Part shown: positions 9,775 to 20,091 of the stretch, one piece after another
How positions within the stretch are numbered: position 1 is the first letter of the stretch
Layout: every line of letters starts with the position of its first letter
NCBI GenBank assembly: GCA_014377305.1
Contig: JACMPW010000003.1
Coordinates: forward strand, 1 to 64,000
DNA length: 64,000 bases
Reading direction: 5' to 3'
From: Candidatus Altimarinota bacterium
Lineage (GTDB): Bacteria > Patescibacteriota > Gracilibacteria > BD1-5 > UBA2023
Program-made: the position numbers and the translations under genes
The notes under the pieces: generated by a model
What the model was told of the DNA's origin: nothing
The model's database searches: none
The model's input: only the letters and a program-made list of their open reading frames with translations

Positions 9775-11976
9775 TTATTTCACGATCACACTTCTCAGTC
9801 CTGGCTGTCTCGTCCACTCGACCGATCCAGTATATGACTCACATGCTGGGATATCGAGTGTATATCTCCAGCTCTTGGATGTACTCGCACCAACAGGTGT
9901 CTCGATGAGCGTCGAGAATACGGTCGCATGTTCACTACTGGTAACTGTGATATCTGATCCTGCTCCAATGAGAGTAGATCAGAGTGGTACATAGACTCGG
10001 ACGAATGCTCGATTTTTGCCATCACCTTGGATGAATTCGAGTTTCGCTTGTTCATTTTTATCCGTGATGTTGAATTGTTTAAAGTATGAACGCAACTCCT
10101 CAGTATCTGATTTGGCGAATGTATGATGAGTCGATAGGGTGATAGTATTCTCATATTTACAACCCTCGATTTTTTTCACAGTTGCCTGATAGGTACGGTC
10201 GATATAGCGATCACTCTTGTTCCCTGAGACCGATGTCCAGAGAGGATATATCCAGTTGGGCGATGAGGATTGTTGCCATGGGAGTTTCTTTTGATACTGA
10301 GCGAGCCATGTATCTATCTCAGTATCACGAGAGGCGAACAATATCTCACCATCTTGCCTATTTTTCTCCATGATATCGAGGATATCGAGTGATAGATTTT
10401 TGGATTGGATATGTGAGAGGAGAGCAGATCCAAATCGGAACAATATATCTTTCGGAGTATCGACCTGTGCATATCTATTCTCGACGAGTGTCGACATGAG
10501 ACGTGAGAAGTTGTGCGAGTCAAATGATACGGCTACACCTGAGAGAGTGATCGGTCCTGTCTTATCTAGGATATCCTCGATGATCCCCTGATGGATAGCT
10601 ATCGCCGTCGTCACACTCGCATCCCCAGAGCGTTCGATGAACGAGTTTGCTCGATCGAGTGTCTCATGGAAATCTGGATAATAGTTCACATCTCGCAGTC
10701 CATAGCTACCAGTCAGGAGTGCTATACCGGGTGGTGGTATCTCTTTGTAGGGATAGAGATTCCAGTCATAGTAGTAGACATCGTCCGCATGGTAGTCGAG
10801 GATATTGCCCTTGTAGAGAGTAAAAGAGAGGATAGAACCTGGGAATCCGCCATTGGCTCGTATCTCATCTCGGTTCTGATTGAACACGATATATCTCTGT
10901 GGATTGGTATGTCCGAGCATATTCTCGATCTGAGTATCATTCGTGAGTGACCAATCGAGCAATGTTGCGAGTCGGGAGAGTGTTTTTCCTATCTTTTGCA
11001 TACGGATAGTACGCTCACCAGTCGGTATCACTCCTCCATATATCTCACCTGCAGACTGGAGTTCGGTTTTTGCTTGCTCGAGTATAGCCTTGTTGGCTAC
11101 GATCCAATCGGTCGGATTCTCGATACCGAGTGAGGCAAGCGGAGAGATGTCACGAGCTGCTGCTCGATAGGCGAGTGGATCTACGATATCGCGAGTGACT
11201 GTAGATCCCGAGAGAGTTGCAGGGAGTGCCTGAGCAATCATATCGAGTCCACGAGTGAGTGTGAGCCCACCTGCTGCGGATCGTCTCACTGTATCGATCT
11301 GCCCTATCGGTATCCATGAAAATGGAGAAAAAAGGAAACTCGCTCTCTCAAAATCTCCACGAGCCGAGCGGATCATAGTGCGGATGGTCTCAGGTGTACG
11401 CACTCAGGCGAGATCCTGGAGCGTCTGATATCCATGTGTCAGAGCATAGGCGACATACGAGAGTACTGGGATCGAGAATACGAGGAGTCATACCACTATT
11501 CGACCGATTTGTTTGCGATGATGTCTATACCAGCTCTGAGCTCAGTGGAGCACACGGCGAATCACGAGCGAGAGAGGGAGCTCTCGAGCATAGAGATCAG
11601 GATAGGTAGTAGTAGAGAGGATAGGATCACGACGCACATCGAGTGCTCCATAGGGAATAGAGAATGGATCTACGATATCGAGTGTCCTCGGACGAGACAC
11701 CATATCCAAGAGTCCAGCCTCCCAACGCGTAGGATCGACCACCTCTGGGATGGCGAGATCGAGCGTCTCTGTGGTATGGAACCTGTTGATGCGTATTTTC
11801 GCATCTTCTCTCAAATCTATAGGCTCACTAGTATTGATCGAGAGTATATCAGAGACCTCCTCACCATGTCGAGCGAGATCGAGTGTACGAGTTGCTGTCA
11901 TAGGGAAAACCTGGGCAATATCGATCACACTTCCCTCCCCTTTTTGTATGTCGAGACTGGTGGTTTTTTGGCTCAT
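9775..11976 (-). CDS. DUF4012 domain membrane protein
   Basis: 733 residues. A cytoplasmic N-terminal region of ~170 residues is followed by a membrane helix (VVGLLVFSIPVLSYVAYAL) and a large, presumably extracellular DUF4012 domain, recognised by NPQRYIVFNQNRDEIRANGG, FPGSILSFTLYKGNI and the DVNYYPDFHETLDRAN block. DUF4012 proteins are common in CPR and Gram-positive bacteria near cell-envelope polysaccharide genes; no activity is established. The start chosen is ATG 11974-11976, preceded by AAGGAG at good spacing; an upstream in-frame ATG would add 19 residues. It leads the minus-strand cluster running down to ybeY. Confidence 0.85.
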
Positions 11977-12005
11977 CCGCTCCTTGTAAAAAATCAAAAA
12001 TAGAT

Positions 12006-12017
12006 ATACTCGAGTAT
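12006..12017. promoter_or_regulatory. 12-bp palindrome between divergent genes
   Basis: ATACTCGAGTAT is a perfect palindrome in the 68-base gap between the divergent DUF4012 and DUF2130 genes. It could be an operator or part of overlapping divergent promoters. Related TACTCA/TGAGTA sequences occur near 20.06 kb and 22.12 kb. Confidence 0.4.
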
Positions 12018-12044
12018 AGTCAAAAGTATACAACTATCAAGCCT

Positions 12045-13205
12045 ATGTCCAACAATATCACCTGTCCCAACTGTGGTCACCAGTTCTCACTCTCCGATGT
12101 CCAGAAGCACGAGCTCGAGCATATGCGAGGCGAGATGCAAGAAACGATAAAAAATGAGATGCAAAAGGACTTCGATGAGCGGGCTCGCAGCTACGCCATG
12201 AAGGTCAAGGCCGAAGCCGAGGAACAAGCTCGCAAACAAGCCATCGAACTCGACAGCTACAAGAAGCGGGATGAGGAGTCACGAGCCAAGGAGATGCAAT
12301 ATCTCAAGGAAAAACAAGTCATGGAGATGCGAGCCAAGGATATGGAAATCGAGAAGGAACGAGCCATCATCGAAGCCAAGAAACTGATGGAAGTCGATAT
12401 CAAGATCCAAATAGAGAAGGAGCAAGCCTACAATACGGACAAGCTACGACTCGAGTATGAGAAACGAATGGCCGAGATGCAGAAGCAACTCGAGATGACA
12501 CAAAAGGCGGTCGAAGATGCGAATCGCAAAGCCAACCAATGATCGATGCAGATCCAAGGTGAGATCCAGGAGGATGCACTCCGCGAGCTCCTCATGACCA
12601 ACTTCCCTACTGATACGATCTCCGATGTCGAGAAAGGGATAAAGTGAGCCGATGTCATCCAAGAAGTCAGGAATATGAATGGAACTGTCGGGATCATCGC
12701 CTGGGAGTCGAAGAATACCAAGGCCTGGTCAGAGAGCTGGGTGGACAAGCTCAAAGAAGACCGACTCCGAGTCAACGCCGATATCTCGATCCTTGTGACA
12801 GCAGTATTACCAAAATGAGTGGACAAGTTCGGCCTCTACAAGTGAGTCTGGCTCGTCGAGTGGTCATACGCCCTCCCGATCGCCATCATGCTCCGTGGGC
12901 AGATCGAGTCGATGTCGCATCTCCGCACGAGTCTCGTGTCCAAGGATGAGAAGATGGAGGTCCTCTACAACTATCTCACGAGTGCTCGGTTCAAGGACAA
13001 GGTCGAGAACATCATCGATGCGTTCCGTCAGATGCAGGATCAGGTTGCTGAGGAGCGTCGAGCGTTCGAGTCACGGTGGAAAAAGCGGGAACAACTCCTC
13101 GAACAAGTGATCAAAAACACAGGCGGGATGTATGGGGATCTCGGTGGGATGCTGGGAGGAAAGTTAGAAAAGGTGGAGTATCTTGAGTTAGGAGGAGGGT
13201 TGTAG
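12045..13205 (+). CDS. DUF2130 family protein (zinc ribbon, coiled coil, nuclease-like domain)
   Basis: 386 residues. It opens with a zinc-knuckle (ITCPNCGHQFS), then a long charged coiled coil (residues ~25-165, rich in K, E, M, A), then the DUF2130 core: EDALRELLMTNFPTDTI, GIIAWESKNTKAW, LPKGVDKFGLYKGVW. The core has the look of a PD-(D/E)xK-type fold (D..WESK), but catalysis is not shown for the family as far as I know. Three in-frame TGA glycines. The gene is noticeably richer in G/C than its downstream neighbours. Likely role in nucleic-acid handling, by inference. Confidence 0.82.
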
Positions 13206-13232
13206 AATTTAAAAACTAATTCATCTATCAAT

Positions 13233-13415
13233 ATGATCAAATTTTGAACTATCTTAACATTACTTACTCTATTTCTTGCCTCTTGTTGAGAAACAAAGCC
13301 AGTAAATGATCCATTAAACTTATTTAATGATAAGCCTGCGACTAAAATTGAATGAGGAACGGAACAAGATCCTTTAAATTTATTTTGAAGTGGAGCTAAT
13401 CCTAGCAATAGATAA
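13233..13415 (+). CDS. Small putative lipoprotein with internal repeat
   Basis: A 60-residue protein visible only when TGA is glycine (four TGA codons). It begins MIKFGTILTLLTLFLASCGE: a short charged n-region, a hydrophobic core and an LASC lipobox with Cys18, the classic signal for lipid attachment and cleavage. The mature ~43 residues are hydrophilic and contain a repeated unit, DPLNLFND and QDPLNLFGS. It lies just after the DUF2130 gene and before the fic gene, in an A/T-richer stretch. Function unknown; I infer an envelope-anchored peptide. Confidence 0.65.
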
Positions 13416-13426
13416 TCTACTGTTCT

Positions 13427-13475
13427 AATATACGCCTTTTAGTCGATTTGAATTTAATCTCAAATATACGCCTTT
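13427..13475. repeat. 13-bp direct repeat upstream of fic
   Basis: AATATACGCCTTT occurs at 13427-13439 and again at 13463-13475, 36 bases apart, inside the A/T-rich 160-base gap before fic. Three TTGTGC(A/G)(C/T)AT-like copies follow at about 13488, 13530 and 13568. Possible regulator sites; nothing else is recognisable in this gap. Confidence 0.5.
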
Positions 13476-13575
13476 CTTATAAAAATTGTGCACATACATA
13501 ATATTATACACAATTTTTTTGATTTTTTGTGCATATTCTATATTATATACACTATAATCCTTATTTTTTGTGCGT

Positions 13576-14700
13576 ATGACATTTGATCCACAATCACCGA
13601 ATAATTCTCTCCTCTTAATCTCAGAAGGAAGAATGCAAGAGATATCAGAAGATATTGAGATTATTAAGTATTTAAATGAGGCCAATAAAAGACTTTTTAA
13701 GCTCGAGAAAGCTATTAACTCTATACCAAATCCTAAGATTCTACTTGATTTTATCTCTATCCCTGAATCGGTAGCCAGTAATGCGGTGGAAAATATACAT
13801 ACCACCGTAGATGAAGCATTTCAGGCTGAAGCCATCAACGACCCATCCAAAATATCAAAAGCAACAAAAGAAACACTTCACTATAAAGAAGCACTCCTCT
13901 ATGGCTATAATCAAATAAAAACTCGAGGAGGCATTACGGTTCTCGATATCAAAAAAATGAATTCAATAATCGTATGATACGAGAGTGACTTTTATTCCAG
14001 TCCATGAAAAAAAATAGAAACAAGTTCCAAAGAAACGCTCTATACGCCACCACAATGAACTGAGCTCATCAATAAACTAATGGATAATTTCTGTGAATAT
14101 TTCAATAAAAAGGAACTCATTATCAACTGAGAAGGTGAGGATATACTATTGCTAGCTCCTATTCTACACTATCAATTTGAAGCTATTCACCCATTTGGGG
14201 ATGGGAATGGGAGAGTGTGAAGAATATTGCTTGTACTTTTTTTAACGCTTCATGGGATACTTTCATATCCTGTATTATTTTTGAGTCAGTATATCCATAA
14301 GTATAAGACAGATTATTATTCAACATTACGAGGCATGGATTCTATGAAAAAATGATCCCTTAAGGAACTTTCAAGTTTTATACTTTTGATCATGATGAAT
14401 CAATGAACTCTTACAGAAATAACGGTATTGGAGATACAAGTATTGCAACAAAAAATAAAAAATGAACTTAAAAAATGATCTGATCTCAAAAGAATATCAG
14501 AAATTATGGATTTCTTATTCATGAAACCCTATTATTCTGTAGATGGGCTCAGTATATTTATGAAAATTCATAGAAATACTGCTTCAACTTACTTGGCAAA
14601 ATTTGTTGAACTTGGCTTCATAAATGAGGAAAAAGTAGGAAGAAATAAACTGTTTTATTTCCCTGAATATTTTGAACTTCTTATTAAGGAAAGTAGATAA
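13576..14700 (+). CDS. Fic family protein (AMP-transferase-like) with winged-helix C-terminus
   Basis: 374 residues. Fic enzymes transfer AMP or related groups onto protein hydroxyls. The active-site motif HPFGDGNGRVGR is intact at about residue 205, its last glycine being TGA-coded. An N-terminal S-x-A-V-E-N-I segment (residues ~66-74) matches the autoinhibitory (S/T)xxxE(G/N) helix of class II Fic proteins, so the enzyme probably regulates itself. The C-terminus (SVDGLSIFMKIHRNTASTYL, then LVELGF-like helices) looks like a winged-helix domain, as in many Fic proteins that bind DNA. The start could also be the GTG two codons upstream. Target unknown. Confidence 0.9.
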
Positions 14701-14722
14701 CTTTGACTTCCCATCTCCTTTC

Positions 14723-14748
14723 AATATACTTGATCAGTCAAGTATATT
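14723..14748. promoter_or_regulatory. Palindromic operator before the MarR-type gene
   Basis: Perfect inverted repeat AATATACTTGA / TCAAGTATATT, 11-bp arms around a 4-base centre, ending 15 bases before the MarR ATG. Size, symmetry and position fit an autoregulatory MarR operator. Binding is inferred. Confidence 0.65.
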
Positions 14749-14762
14749 TTTAGTTTATTTTT

Positions 14763-15188
14763 ATGTCACTCTCCCCTACTCTCTCGTTTTTTATCTCACT
14801 CTCTCGGATCGAGACAGTACTCTCCCGCAAGTTCGATGCCAAGTTGGGTGGACTCGGATTCTCGGATTTTCTCATACTGTATGCGCTGTCAGTGGCGCCA
14901 GATGGACGACTGCGGCGGATAGATCTCGCGGATACGATCGGACTCACGGCGAGTGGGATTACGCGGCTCCTCCTCCCGATGGAGAAGGTGGGACTCGTCA
15001 GGCGTGAGGCACATGACGGCGATGCTCGGGTGAGCTATGTACTGATCGCTCCTGGTGGTGCGGCTCGACTCTCGGAGGCGATAGAGCGAGCAGAGCTCTA
15101 CTGTAGTGATATCATCGACCCTGCCGAGGTGACCGAGATCGAGCGTGCGAATACTATCATACAAAAGATGAGCAAGCGGATAGGGTAG
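14763..15188 (+). CDS. MarR-family transcriptional regulator
   Basis: 141 residues, typical MarR length. The winged helix is recognisable: RRIDLADTIGLTASGITRLL (recognition helix) followed by EKVGLVRREAHDGDARVSYV, the beta-wing with the family's D-x-R-A pattern. C-terminal helices would form the dimer interface. No TGA codons are used; all its glycines are GGN, and it is distinctly richer in G/C than the adjacent fic and orphan genes, so acquisition from another organism is possible. It is preceded by a palindrome that may be its operator. Ligand and targets unknown. Confidence 0.88.
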   Translation: MSLSPTLSFFISLSRIETVLSRKFDAKLGGLGFSDFLILYALSVAPDGRLRRIDLADTIGLTASGITRLLLPMEKVGLVRREAHDGDARVSYVLIAPGGAARLSEAIERAELYCSDIIDPAEVTEIERANTIIQKMSKRIG

Positions 15189-15253
15189 ATTTTTTCTCTC
15201 TCATATCTTTTTACAAAAAAAATATAATCTGATAAGATAATACAAAAACAAAT

Positions 15254-15793
15254 ATGCACATCGAAGGAACTACCAATTATCACAACATATTCGAGCCCTA
15301 TTATTTGCAGATAGAGGCAAGCGATGGACATAAGATGTCATTCCAGCCATCAGATATCAATAGAGGATTTTTGCATCAACTATCAGATCTTCCAGATACA
15401 CTCGATATACAGACCTACAAGCTCTCATCTGCTGATGGGACAATCTCATTCCACTATATGATCCATCCATCTATGAAAGTGATTGTGATACCACCGAATT
15501 CGATAGAGATGGAACATACTCAGAAAAATAAATGAATCAGCGAAAAAATACAGAGATTTTTTGAGTTGATGGCATACAGGCATAGATATCGTCTCATTGT
15601 TGGTATCACTCCTCAGTCTGCAGTTGCAGTTGGACAGCGGGTATTCAAGATTCTGAGAAATATCGGATACTATATGTGACCTCCGAGTGAGCAGGCAGAG
15701 ATATATTTCTGAGAACATCAGTCTACATATATTGGTAATGGCATCCCTGAGATAGGCACATCCCCAGAGTATATGATGTCACCAACTATATAG
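15254..15793 (+). CDS. Hypothetical protein
   Basis: 179 residues, not recognised. Begins MHIEGTTNYHNIFEPYY; no signal peptide or membrane helix. Beta-rich first half, then a basic stretch (IQRFFELMAYRHRYRL) and a flexible tail ending EYMMSPTI. In-frame TGA at KG-ISEKIQ, YMG-PPSE and YFG-EH supports real coding with code 25. Starts 65 bases after the MarR gene in the same direction. Confidence 0.6.
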
Positions 15794-15834
15794 CCATCAT
15801 CACTCCGATCAATCAAAGGATCGAATAGTTTTTA

Positions 15835-15868
15835 TTGACTTTCAATATAAATATATATTATATATAAT
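15835..15868 (+). promoter_or_regulatory. Promoter-like A/T-rich region
   Basis: TTGACT at 15835-15840 and TATAAT at 15863-15868 inside an alternating AT tract, 17 bases before the ATG at 15885. The spacing to TATAAT is long (22), but other TATATT-type hexamers lie at nearer spacing. Likely promoter of the two following orphan genes. Confidence 0.45.
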
Positions 15869-15884
15869 ATATTAACTTCACACT

Positions 15885-16160
15885 ATGGCTATTACCAATG
15901 TAATCCATGAACCTTTTGCTCACACTGATGTCGCAACTATAGTTACAGCAATCCATGAACGGCTGGGAACAACAGAATGACTCAAGGATACTGTATTATC
16001 TGAACTATTGGAGATACTCAATGTGAGGAATATTCCAGAAAGGGTACAGTCATGGGTACATCGGTACTGTCTACTCATCATCAGTCCAGATATTCCAGTA
16101 AAAGAATTCACAGGAAAACTCGCTGATCCGATCGATCTCGCATCACTCTCACGGAGATAA
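15885..16160 (+). CDS. Small hypothetical protein
   Basis: 91 residues, not recognised. MAITNVIHEPFAHTD start, predicted mostly helical, no membrane segment. Uses one TGA (GTTEG-LKD). It has its own A/T-rich promoter region and lies 43 bases before the next gene in the same direction, so the two may be co-transcribed. Confidence 0.6.
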
Positions 16161-16203
16161 TATTACCTTGAGGAATTAGCGTTTATTTCATAGTTTTTTA
16201 CCT

Positions 16204-17100
16204 ATGTCATCAGTTGCTGAGTCGATACAAGAGGCAGATGCCAGAGAGTCTCTCGATACTATACGATCCAGAGTCGGGCATATGTCAGAGCGAGAGCGAA
16301 CAGAGCTCATAGGATATCTCCAGTCTACTGGAGCGAGTGATCTCGCTCGGGAGCTCTTCGGGATAGACTCACTCGCTATAGTGAGCTCTGTACGAGAGCT
16401 CTATATTCCTGAGAGGACACAACTCTATATAGGCAATCAGAGAGATACTGGTGGACTCCAGATGGATATGCTCTCCAGGTGAGAGCTCCAGTTTCTGTTG
16501 CAGGGATTTTTCCAGCATCAGAACGAGCGAGACTATATCATCGATATAGTGTTCTATCAGGATAGAGTAGTCACTCAGACTCATGGAGATATACTGGACT
16601 ATATAGCCAATGTAGATCAGTTATCCAGCCGAGTATGATATGTCCAGAAGACAGTACTCAGAGTCGTATGATCAGAGGATCCAGCAACCCAAGATATCCC
16701 TACAGCAGCGAATGATGATGAGTATATTCCGCTCGTCGATAGGATCGAATATGCGGAGCCTGGATATTTTGACTATATACATGAGACCTATGTCGCTCGT
16801 CTCCAATATGTGGAGTCACTGTTCTGTGAGGTGATCCGAGCACTCGCCGATGAACCACGCAATCATATCTGGGCTCTCGATCCTGAGCATATGGGCATCC
16901 ATATATCACCGCTGATGCAAGACAAGATAGCGCTCATCCGCTCGATATGTGAGTTCCACCAGATGATCGATCCAGATTTTCCTATGCTCCATACACTCAT
17001 ACCATCGACTCTCGCATCTTGGATACTCGTATATCGAGGATTCTCAGCTCCTGTCGAGAGTGTGAGACGGATTCTCGGGAAGGAGCAGGGATCGAGATAA
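16204..17100 (+). CDS. Hypothetical helical protein
   Basis: 298 residues, not recognised. No signal peptide or membrane helix. The N-terminal ~60 residues are highly charged and helical (SIQEADARESLDTIRSR, MSERERTELIGYL); the C-terminal half has an acidic/aromatic character (EPGYFDYIHETYV, WALDPEHMG) and ends in a basic tail. Three TGA glycines lie in the middle of the frame. Ends just before a short gap leading to a small basic protein and mntP. Confidence 0.6.
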
Positions 17101-17167
17101 TTACAATGTGCATTTTTTGCACATTTTCTCTTTTTGTATATACTCTCCGCATCTAACTCTATCTCCC

Positions 17168-17338
17168 ATGTCACACCGCCCAGCACTCCCTCCACATCTC
17201 GGTCTCGATGAGGAGCCTGCATTCTCAGAGGATATCATCAGTCTCAGCAAGAGTCGTATCTGACCACAGGGCAAGAGCAAATACGGCAAGTGAGGATCTC
17301 GTCTCTACAAGGCAAAATGACGAGCCGGACGAGCCTAG
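17168..17338 (+). CDS. Small basic protein, GxSK(Y/F)GKG type (copy 1)
   Basis: 56 residues, visible only with TGA as glycine (three TGA codons). The first half is proline-rich and acidic (PPHLGLDEEPAFSED); the second is strongly basic and glycine-rich, containing GKSKYGKG and ending GRAGRA. A second protein at 18.38 kb has the same plan with GGSKFGKG and GRAAARGR. The tail resembles disordered RNA- or DNA-binding tails. Not a family I know. It lies 22 bases before mntP. Confidence 0.6.
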
Positions 17339-17360
17339 TTATACCCAACCCATAGCCCAT

Positions 17361-17924
17361 ATGTCGCTCATCACCATATTCCTCCTGGCCCTCTCACTGT
17401 CGGCAGATGCATTCGCTGTTGCTATCGCCACTGGGATATCGCAGTCACGGATACATACCCGAGAAGCTCTTTCGATGGCTTTTTCATTTGGATTTTTCCA
17501 GGCAGTGATGCCTATTATCGGATTTCTGCTCGCATCTCTTTTTGCTGAGCAGATAACACAGTATAGTCACTGGATCGCGTTCATCCTCTTGGGCTATATC
17601 GGAGGCAATATGGTGTACGCAGGGTGGCGATGAGCGGATGAGTGAGAGGTAGTGAGGGATATATTCTCACTCAGATCGCTACTCACACTCGGTATCGCGA
17701 CGAGTATCGATGCTCTCGCGGTAGGAGTATCACTCACAGCGAGCACTACGGATATCTACTTGCCTGCTCTCATGATCGGAGTAGTGACACTGATGGCATC
17801 ATACATCGGTCTCGAGTTTGGCAAGCGATGGGGACATCATATCGGATCCAGATCAGAGATCATCGGTGGACTCATCCTCATCGCGATCGGGACCCGTATC
17901 CTCATCGAGTACCTTATGGTGTAG
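17361..17924 (+). CDS. mntP: Manganese efflux pump MntP
   Basis: 187 residues with six predicted membrane helices in two repeated halves, as in MntP, which exports Mn2+ from the cytoplasm. The conserved acidic motif appears twice: SLSADAFAVAIATG in helix 1 and ATSIDALAVGVSL in helix 4, plus the glycine-rich LLGYIGGNMVY segment. One or more TGA glycines lie in the central loop (GADEGE). No mntP riboswitch was recognised in the short upstream region, which is filled by a small gene. Confidence 0.92.
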
Positions 17925-17955
17925 TCCGATTTTTATTTCTATAACTAGCATACTG

Positions 17956-18342
17956 ATGCAGTTACGATTAAGATATTTATTTTTTGCAATATTTTTTCTC
18001 ATTATTTCTTTTGAGATATTGTACTATAGTAACAATCTCGGAATATGGAGAGGATGGATTGGAGATATTGTTATCATAAGTTTCCTCTATTTTTCTATAC
18101 AAAGTATTATTCCCATAAGGAGATGAATATGCATTGTCGGTATAGTTCTTCTAGCATTTTCTATAGAGAGCCTGCAGTATCTCGATCTTCCAAAAATAAT
18201 GGGTTGGCAAGATAATGAAGTCATAATGATATTATTCGGTTCTGTTTTTGATCCGCTCGACCTTGTTTCATATACCCTTGGATGATTGATTACCTGGTGA
18301 TTAGATCATATTTTTATCAGTAAATCCCTTGCAAAAAAATAA
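17956..18342 (+). CDS. DUF2809 family integral membrane protein
   Basis: 128 residues with about four membrane helices (YLFFAIFFLIISFEILYY, IVIISFLYFSIQSII, IVGIVLLAFSIESLQYL, C-terminal DLVSYTLGGLITWGLD). The pattern W-x-G-D-I near the first loop and FDP-x-D-L-x-SYTLG near the end match DUF2809. Function unknown. Starts 31 bases after mntP, so probably co-transcribed. Markedly A/T-richer than mntP. Confidence 0.72.
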
Positions 18343-18378
18343 TTGCAGATATAATCCATATATCTTAACTATCAATAT

Positions 18379-18576
18379 ATGACCACCACCAATACAGATC
18401 CAGAGATCGATGAAGAAGAGATCGAACCAAGCAAAGTACCACCAGTAGCACAAAAAGTATCCAAATTCTCGAATGCGGGATTCGCAGGAGGGAGCAAGTT
18501 CGGCAAGTGACCAGCAGGGGGATCCAATCCTCAACTCAAGCAGAGACCAGGACGAGCAGCGGCACGAGGGAGATAG
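18379..18576 (+). CDS. Small basic protein, GxSK(Y/F)GKG type (copy 2)
   Basis: 65 residues. Acidic N-terminal half (DPEIDEEEIEPSKVPP), basic glycine-rich C-terminal half with GGSKFGKG, GGSNPQLKQRPGRA and a final ARGR. In both copies the last glycine of the GKG motif is coded by TGA directly after AAG. Same plan as the gene at 17.17 kb, so the two form a small paralogous family flanking mntP and the DUF2809 gene. Converges with the CAP gene, 3 bases between stop codons. Confidence 0.6.
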
Positions 18577-18579
18577 TCT

Positions 18580-19989
18580 CTATTTTCCGAATATCTGTAC
18601 GAGGTAGGTCCGTCCATTGCGGAGTACATATCCGATACCGACATGTCACCAATCTAGATCTATCATATTGGATCTATGACTCCCTGATTCTTCGAGTCAA
18701 TCCTGGAGACTCTTGTCAGATACATTGCCTCATGCGACATTCTCTCCTATTGTCCCGATGACAGATATGTTTTTTGACGTAGCAAACTCTATGATATCGA
18801 GTCCATCATGCGTCGTATGTCATACATAGTTATAGGTTGCCATATCAGTTGCCTTGGCTTGTGCGAGGTTCGCGAGTATAGGATCTATCGATACCGCAGG
18901 TCTCCCGAGTCATCTACGAACTATGTTGATACTCGCGAGTACACTCGTAGTCACGCTAGAGAGATCAGATCTGAGTATATCACGATCTGTATCGGATACA
19001 GGTACGACCACACTATAGAACTGACTCCTCGAGATAGGCAAGTTAAAATAGGCATATCCATTATTCGAGACTGCCTCAATTTTGTATACTCCATTTTCCA
19101 TAATAGAAAAAGATTGCCTGATATTGATTCCATTTTTCAGATATCCATCAGATGCAATATACTGTGGAGCAAATTTTCCTTCTATGACATCTCCACTTGG
19201 GGTCGTGAGATAGTAATCACTTTTGACTTTTTTTCACTGTGGGATACGCAACTGCATCGTCGCCACAGAGCGGAGTACTCGTAGTGATACAGCATCTCGC
19301 CCGATCCGATCACGAGTACGATCGATATAGACACTCCCCGTCCAGCTAGCTCCTGATGCGGTAGAGCGATCGAGAGATGATGGACTCGTGAGACGATACC
19401 CTTGGAGCGATATTCGAGCCGGTCCATATTGGAGCGAGAGTCCTGCGAGTGAGAGGATTTTTCCTTGTGTTTTGTATATTTTTCTCCCCTGCTCTATTGT
19501 CATATTTGCCCAGAGATCAGGTCCAATCGACAGATACGGAGATGGTGTCGGTACAAAAATCGGACGAATACTCTCAGAAGTTACCGGGACTGGAGGAGTC
19601 TTGTTCGCAACCAATTCTATAGTGTAGTGTATGGTCGTGTTAAATGAGTTACCACTCGCGATAACCAGAGAATAGTTTCACTCAGATAAAGGAAGTGGAA
19701 GTGGATATGAGAACTCTCCCGTTGTACTCGTATCTGCGAGTTCGGATATCGACTCACCCGTTGTGATATTTTTGAGATAGATGAGGGCATACGCACGACT
19801 GTCTGTCACACGACCACGGATGAGTATAGCATCTCATACATAGTATCTATCTGCTATTGGATCAAGGAGTTCGATGCCCAGATCTCGAAATATACTCGTT
19901 GTAGATGATAGAGTCTGAGCGTGGGATATATTCGCTCCTGATCCTATCGAGATCAAGAGGAGTCATATGAGTAGTAGGATCCTGAACAT
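18580..19989 (-). CDS. Secreted CAP/SCP-domain protein
   Basis: 469 residues. A signal peptide (MFRILLLIGLLLISIGSG, then ANISHAQT) predicts export. The middle ~270 residues are beta-rich; residues ~30-110 look like a carbohydrate-binding or Ig-type module (YYVGDAILIRGRVTDSRA). The C-terminal ~130 residues are a CAP domain: ILANLAQAKATDMATYNY, VGHTTHDGLD, IGENVAGGN, SGSHRSNMID and HVGIGYV, with the expected histidines. Bacterial CAP proteins are secreted or surface proteins of mostly unknown activity. Several TGA glycines, including one in GENVAGG. Confidence 0.85.
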
Positions 19990-20047
19990 AAGAAAACAAA
20001 ATGAGATAATATAGCCATACTATATTGATATATCATCGAAATCAATG

Positions 20048-20081
20048 AAATATGAGTAGAAATATACTCATATTTGAGTAT
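20048..20081. promoter_or_regulatory. Overlapping inverted repeats between divergent genes
   Basis: AAATATGAGTA (20048-20058) and TACTCATATTT (20065-20075) form a perfect 11-bp inverted repeat; TGAGTAT (20075-20081) adds a third half-site facing ATACTCA. Lies between the divergent CAP and YgjP-like genes, 10-44 bases before the latter's ATG. Operator-like, but part could simply be the -10 region (TATAGT at 20079-20084). Confidence 0.5.
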
Positions 20082-20091
20082 AGTAGAGCCT

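Noticed and set aside
9413-9994. Plus-strand frame of 193 codons opposite VWA/DUF4012 genes
   Set aside because: Antisense to two well-supported genes; no recognisable motif or ribosome site.
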